A stretch of DNA of 11,349 bases from an uncultured Rhodospirillales bacterium. Lineage in GTDB: Bacteria; Pseudomonadota; Alphaproteobacteria; Acetobacterales; Acetobacteraceae. The DNA is taken from assembly GCA_903928045.1 (NCBI GenBank), contig CAIYPH010000766.1:1-11349 (forward strand), read 5' to 3'. The notes below the pieces were generated by a model. That model was not told where the DNA came from, ran no database searches, and saw only the letters and a list, made by a program, of their open reading frames with translations. Made by a program: the position numbers and the translations under genes. Of the stretch, positions 6,599 to 11,349 are shown one piece after another (within the stretch, counting starts at the first letter, position 1; every line of letters begins with the position of its first letter).

Positions 6599-7470
6599 GC
6601 CTTCTCCGAAATTTTCTCGCCGAACAGCCCCTGCGGCCGCACCATCAGGAAGGCCAGCAGCATGAGGAAGGCGAAGGCGTCCTTATAGGGCACCGAGATA
6701 TAGGCGGCGCCCAGCGTCTCGGCGACGCCGAGCGCGAGGCCGCCGAGGATGGCGCCGGGGATGGAGCCGTAGCCGCCGATGATGTTGGCGGCGAAGGCCT
6801 TCAGCGTGATGATGCCGGCCATGTTCACCGAGACGAACAGGATCGGCGCCACCAGGATGCCGGCGAAACCGCCGAGCGCCGAGGAATAGGCGAAGGTGAT
6901 CATGATCATCGTCACCACCGGGATACCCAGCAGCGATGCCATTTCCTTGTCCTGGCTGGTCGCCTGGAGTTTCTTGCCGAGCAGCGTCTTCTCGAAGATC
7001 AGATATTGCAGCAGCACCAGGGCGGCGGCGAGCACGATGATGGCGAGATACTGGCTGGCGAGGAAGACCTCGCCGATCTGGATGCCGTCGCTCTCGAACA
7101 GCCCGTCGATCTGCACCGAGCTCGGCCCGTAGATCCACAGCACCATGTTCTGCAGGAAGATCGAGGCGCCGATCGTGCTGATGATCACCGGCAGGCCGCC
7201 GCGGAAACGCAGCGGCCAGTAGGTGGTGTAGGCGAAGATCAGGCCGAAGCCGGCCATGATGACCACCGAGAGCACGATGCTGACGTAGTAGTTGAGGCCG
7301 AGGATGTTGAAGAACACCACGAGCAGGTAGGCCCCGAGCATGGAGAATTCCCCCTGCCCGAAGTTCACCACGCTCGCGGCCCGGATCAGCAGCACGAAGC
7401 CCAGCGACACCAGCGCGTAGATCGCGCCGATGCCGAGGCCCTGGAAGACCAGCTGTAGAAAATCGCTCAC
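6595..7470 (-). CDS. livH: Branched-chain-amino-acid-type ABC transporter permease LivH
   Basis: 291 residues, the normal LivH length, starting at a GTG. The membrane permease pairs with the LivM part of the fusion to form the translocation path. Characteristic motifs are VNFGQGEFSMLGAY (35-48), the coupling loop GKKLQATSQDKEMASLLGIP (165-184) and NIIGGYGSIPGAILGG (229-244). About eight hydrophobic segments are visible. GTG 7470 was chosen because the family starts here (VSDFLQLVFQGLG) and AGGGA sits 7 nt upstream. A further upstream ATG at 7569 would add a Ser/Thr-rich stretch read from inside the binding-protein gene. The gap to the binding-protein stop is 16 nt, and the downstream junction is an ATGA overlap. 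Confidence 0.93.
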   Translation of the reverse strand: MSDFLQLVFQGLGIGAIYALVSLGFVLLIRAASVVNFGQGEFSMLGAYLLVVFFNILGLNYYVSIVLSVVIMAGFGLIFAYTTYWPLRFRGGLPVIISTIGASIFLQNMVLWIYGPSSVQIDGLFESDGIQIGEVFLASQYLAIIVLAAALVLLQYLIFEKTLLGKKLQATSQDKEMASLLGIPVVTMIMITFAYSSALGGFAGILVAPILFVSVNMAGIITLKAFAANIIGGYGSIPGAILGGLALGVAETLGAAYISVPYKDAFAFLMLLAFLMVRPQGLFGEKISEKA

Positions 7471-7477
7471 CAGGAGT

Positions 7478-7482
7478 TCCCT
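7478..7482 (-). promoter_or_regulatory. Ribosome binding site deciding the GTG start of livH
   Basis: AGGGA on the minus strand ends 7 nt before GTG 7470 and lies just past the TGA of the binding-protein gene (7489-7487). It supports GTG as the start over the upstream ATG at 7569. Confidence 0.55.
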
Positions 7483-7486
7483 ATGG

Positions 7487-8617
7487 TCAGTCGGTGAACT
7501 CGATGTGCTCTTTGTAGTCGATCTTGTCGTTGTTGTTGATGACGACGTTGTAGCCGTGCAGGCCGTCACCGAACTGGTCGAAGTTGTATTCGCCCTCGGT
7601 GCCGTTGAACTTCTTGATCGCCAGGATGGCGGTGCGGATCTTCTCGGGCTCGGTGCTCTTGGCGTCGCTGATGCCCTTGGCGAGGATGGTCAGCGCGTCA
7701 TAGGTCCAGCCGCTGTCCGGGCTTTCCTTGTGCTTGGCGCGATAGGCGTCGGCGAAGGCCTTGGCGGTGGGGTTCGAATCTTCCACGAAGTCGGCGACCG
7801 CATACGTGCCGTAGAGCGCGTTCTTGGCCAGGCCGCGGGTGACCGGGGACTGGATGGAGGGCGAGCCGACCCAGGGGGTGCGGATGCCGAGCTGGCGGAG
7901 CTGGCGGGCGAACACCGCGCAATCCGGCTCGTTGGTGAAGTAGCTGACGATCACGTCGGCGCCGGAGGACTTCACGGCCAGCACCACCGGCGAGAAGTCC
8001 GGCTGGTTGTTGGTGTAGCCCTGCACGAGCGCAGGCTGCAGGCCCTTCTTCTCGAGGTTGGCGAGAATGGCGTTCTTGCCGCCGGTGCCGAACGCGTCGG
8101 TGGAATGCACCAGCGCGACCTTCTTCAGCTTCAGGGAGTCGGTGATGAAGCTGATGATCACCCGGCCGGAGTAGCTGTCATTCGGGCGGCAGCGGAACAG
8201 CCAGGGGTTGCCGAGCTTGGTCAGCGTCGGGTCAGTGCCGCCGAACATCACGGGCTTGCCGATTTTGAGCATGTCGGGCGCCATGGCGTTCATCTGCGTT
8301 GAGCGGATGGAACCGATGAAGCCGACGATTTCCTTGCGCTCGGCGAGGCGGGAGAAGGCGAGCACCGCGCCGGGGTTGGTCGAGGCGTCATCCTCGACGA
8401 TGAGCTCGATCTGCTGGCCGAGCACACCGCCGGCGGCGTTGATCTTCTCGGCGGCGATGCGGAGCGAGTTGAGCTGGATGCGGCCGGGCTCGGCGACCGG
8501 GCCGGTGAGCGGCGAGACGACGCCGATCTTCATGGTCTCGGCGGCGCGGGCGCGGCCAATGGCAAAGCTTGGGGTTGCGGCGGCGGCAAGCAACGCCGCG
8601 CGGCGGGTGATCAGCAT
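7487..8617 (-). CDS. ABC transporter substrate-binding protein, LivJ/LivK type (Peripla_BP_6)
   Basis: 376 residues starting MLITRRAALL. This periplasmic binding protein captures the ligand and delivers it to LivH/LivM. Residues 1-25 look like a twin-arginine-type signal (TRR at 4-6, a short hydrophobic core, AxA cleavage motif at 23-25). The mature part opens KIGVVSPLTGPVAEPG (30-45) and continues with IVEDDAST (73-80) and the GFIGSIRSTQ pocket region (99-108), typical of type I periplasmic-binding folds. Start 8617 has AGGAG 8 nt upstream; an earlier ATG at 8740 would place the signal peptide 41 residues inside the protein. It is first in the liv operon, as usual for a subunit needed in excess. 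The ligand could be a branched-chain or other amino acid, urea or an aromatic acid; sequence reading cannot decide. Confidence 0.92.
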   Translation of the reverse strand: MLITRRAALLAAAATPSFAIGRARAAETMKIGVVSPLTGPVAEPGRIQLNSLRIAAEKINAAGGVLGQQIELIVEDDASTNPGAVLAFSRLAERKEIVGFIGSIRSTQMNAMAPDMLKIGKPVMFGGTDPTLTKLGNPWLFRCRPNDSYSGRVIISFITDSLKLKKVALVHSTDAFGTGGKNAILANLEKKGLQPALVQGYTNNQPDFSPVVLAVKSSGADVIVSYFTNEPDCAVFARQLRQLGIRTPWVGSPSIQSPVTRGLAKNALYGTYAVADFVEDSNPTAKAFADAYRAKHKESPDSGWTYDALTILAKGISDAKSTEPEKIRTAILAIKKFNGTEGEYNFDQFGDGLHGYNVVINNNDKIDYKEHIEFTD

Positions 8618-8625
8618 GGACTTCG

Positions 8626-8630
8626 CTCCT
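8626..8630 (-). promoter_or_regulatory. Ribosome binding site of the liv binding protein
   Basis: AGGAG on the minus strand, 8 nt before ATG 8617, the strongest such site in the window. It fixes the start at the signal peptide rather than at the in-frame ATG 123 nt upstream. Confidence 0.7.
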
Positions 8631-8704
8631 GTCTTTCGGGGGTGACTCCCGGCGCTTGCGGCCGGTTCGATCGGGGCCCGGGCCAGCGCCCGGAAAATAC
8701 GACC

Positions 8705-8719
8705 CGTCGAGTATCGACG
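8705..8719. promoter_or_regulatory. 15-bp palindrome upstream of the liv operon (candidate operator)
   Basis: CGTCGA, 3 nt, TCGACG, 88 bp upstream of the binding-protein start. On the minus strand it contains GATACT, a possible -10 box 19 nt after TTGGTC; this promoter match is weak. A dimeric repressor or activator of the liv operon could bind here. A stem-forming CCGGGC, 4 nt, GCCCGG follows at 8678-8693 in the leader. Confidence 0.3.
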
Positions 8720-8764
8720 TTCGGCGGCATGGTTGACCAAATAGCGTGATTCCGCAAGCCGCGA

Positions 8765-10552
<1,788 letters not shown>

Positions 10553-10577
10553 TACGGGGTCTCCGATGGGGTGGCAT

Positions 10578-10586
10578 CGTATATCA
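10578..10586 (-). promoter_or_regulatory. Possible extended -10 promoter for the ABC exporter
   Basis: TGATATACG on the minus strand fits the extended -10 pattern TGnTATA, with 4 of 6 core bases matched. Its start point near 10571 would give a leader of about 19 nt with GGAG at 10564-10561 and TTG at 10552. No convincing -35 box is seen. Confidence 0.3.
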
Positions 10587-10627
10587 GGCTCCGCCCCCGA
10601 TCGCCCCATGCTATCGCGCCGCACGAA

Positions 10628-10709
10628 TGCCCGCCGCCGGACTCGAACCGGCACGCCCATAGGACTGCGGATTTTAAGTCCGCTGCGTCTACCATTCCGC
10701 CAGGCGGGC
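10628..10709 (-). tRNA. tRNA-Leu(UAA)
   Basis: An 82-nt cloverleaf reads on the minus strand. The acceptor GCCCGCC pairs with GGCGGGC (10635-10629), with discriminator A at 10628. There is a 3-bp D stem GCG/CGC, an anticodon stem GCGGA/TCCGC with loop CTTAAAA giving anticodon TAA (reads UUA), and a 14-nt long variable arm as expected for a class II tRNA. The T arm is GCCGG-TTCGAGT-CCGGC. CCA is not encoded (the next bases are TTC), so it must be added by the CCA enzyme. It lies 35 bp past the Hint-protein stop and 75 bp before the exporter start. Confidence 0.96.
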
Positions 10710-10719
10710 AGAGGTCCTG

Positions 10720-10748
10720 ATTGACCCTATCGCGACACCAGCCGTCAA
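10720..10748 (-). promoter_or_regulatory. Possible promoter of tRNA-Leu
   Basis: TTGACG (10748-10743, 5 of 6 to the -35 consensus) overlaps the TGA stop of the Hint-protein gene. It is followed after 17 nt by GTCAAT (10725-10720), a poor -10 box with 3 of 6 matches. The start point would be only a few bases before the tRNA 5' end. Co-transcription with the upstream gene is the alternative. Confidence 0.25.
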
Positions 10749-11349
10749 GCGGCGCGGATGCCGGGCCATCTGGGCGGCGCATCCCACGCTGGGGCGGCAA
10801 AGGCCACGTCGATGTCCAGCACCCGCACCCCGGGGCAGCCAATCGTCGCGGCGCCGTCGGTCCAGCGCCAGTCGGCCCCGGGTTCAAGGGGATGCCACCC
10901 GGCACCGAGCCGCATGTCGTCGAGCGCAACGGGTGTTCCGTCGGCCAGGATTGCGCGAACGGCGACCCCGAGCCGGCGGTGATCGGTGCTGAGCACCTCG
11001 GTGTGGGCGGGCACGGCGCTGCGCGACAGCAGGCGAACCTCGGCCAAGCTGCCGTCGAGCACGAAGCGGCAGCGCCCGGCGTCGGCGGCCGGCCGCAGCC
11101 TGGCCTGGCCGGCTTCGAGCCATATGTCAGGGTGCGGCGCCGGCGCGAAGCCGAGCTGAATGGCCCGATCGAGCAGGCGCAGCCGGGCCGCGGCGAGCTC
11201 CGCACCAGCGACAACGAGCGGCGCGCAGGACCGCGCCGCCCAGACACGGAGGGCAAAATCAGGATGCATCTGCGCCGGCCCATCGGCATTGGCGAAGGCG
11301 CCGCGATTGCCGGTATCGAGATAGGACTCGCATGGGAGGTCTTCGGCGA
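10745..11349 (-). CDS. Hint-domain protein, C-terminal part (5' end beyond window)
   Basis: The frame is open to the right edge and ends at TGA 10747-10745, giving about 201 residues. It begins AEDLPCESYLDTGNRGAF, which I recognise as the end of a bacterial Hint_2 (hedgehog/intein-type) domain. A tail follows that usually accompanies this domain: MHPDFALRVW, SCAPLVVAGAEL, HRRLGVAVRAI, LDDMRLGAGWHPLEPGADWRWTDG. Reading continues upstream of the ATG at 11269 without a stop, so that ATG is internal. Hint domains can self-cleave; in these bacterial proteins they usually sit at the C-terminal side of secreted or surface proteins. The catalytic N-terminal Cys block is outside the window, so activity cannot be judged. 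Assignment is by remembered motifs, not a search. Confidence 0.8.
   Translation of the reverse strand, partial: AEDLPCESYLDTGNRGAFANADGPAQMHPDFALRVWAARSCAPLVVAGAELAAARLRLLDRAIQLGFAPAPHPDIWLEAGQARLRPAADAGRCRFVLDGSLAEVRLLSRSAVPAHTEVLSTDHRRLGVAVRAILADGTPVALDDMRLGAGWHPLEPGADWRWTDGAATIGCPGVRVLDIDVAFAAPAWDAPPRWPGIRAA

Noticed and set aside
4802..6688. A 628-codon open frame on the plus strand opposite the liv genes
   Set aside because: Low-complexity Ala/Asp/Glu/His/Gly content typical of an antisense shadow; the minus strand carries complete LivM, LivG and LivF motifs.
8661..8670. Copy of the tRNA-Leu T-arm start (GCCGGTTCGA) as a possible attachment-site repeat
   Set aside because: Only 10 bases match, in the opposite orientation, and no integrase or mobile gene is present; chance is likely.
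8618..8740. N-terminal extension of the liv binding protein from ATG 8740
   Set aside because: It would bury the signal peptide; AGGAG sits 8 nt before ATG 8617.
10553..10660. ATG starts at 10609 and 10660 for the ABC exporter
   Set aside because: The first is 19 nt from the tRNA end without a binding site, the second lies inside the tRNA gene; the added residues are not exporter-like.
11267..11269. ATG 11269 as start of a complete 174-residue protein
   Set aside because: The same frame continues upstream to the window edge with Hint-domain residues (ESYLDTGNRGAF), so this Met is internal.

Overview
The window is about 11.3 kb of GC-rich DNA with strong G/C preference at third codon positions. 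It most resembles an alphaproteobacterium, and my best guess is the family Acetobacteraceae. That guess rests on the fused LivM-LivG transporter subunit, the Hint-domain protein tail at the right edge, and the intergenic hairpin motifs, which I recall only from memory. No database search was run.

Left block (1-3373, + strand): the 3' end of a HlyD-type periplasmic adaptor, then a 699-residue fusion of a PqqD-like domain, an M50 site-2-type zinc protease (HELGH and NxxPxxxxDG motifs) and a HlyD-like adaptor. A 234-residue single-pass coiled-coil protein of unknown function follows. The first two genes overlap by ATGA. The block looks like an export or processing module for a peptide or envelope substrate; no ABC ATPase, outer-membrane channel or substrate gene is visible, and the module continues off the left edge. 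The first 40 bases also hint at a 1-nt frameshift in the partial adaptor gene.

Intergenic block (3374-4101): an A/T-rich palindrome and a longer inverted repeat lie between convergent genes. Next is a probable 108-residue small membrane protein on the minus strand with its own plausible sigma70-type promoter and a hairpin overlapping its ribosome binding site. Three GC-rich stem-loops follow, downstream of the liv operon.

Transporter block (4102-8617, - strand): a complete branched-chain-amino-acid-type (HAAT) ABC importer in the order binding protein, livH, livM-livG fusion, livF. The junctions are a 16-nt gap, an ATGA overlap and a 14-nt overlap, so this is one tightly coupled operon. The binding protein carries a twin-arginine-like signal peptide. 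The exact ligand cannot be read from sequence.

Right block (8618-11349, - strand): a 147-bp spacer holding a 15-bp palindrome, an MsbA-like homodimeric ABC exporter best started at a TTG codon, a tRNA-Leu(UAA) gene, and the C-terminal part of a Hint-domain protein whose start lies beyond the right edge. Every gene from 11349 down to 3535 is on the minus strand.
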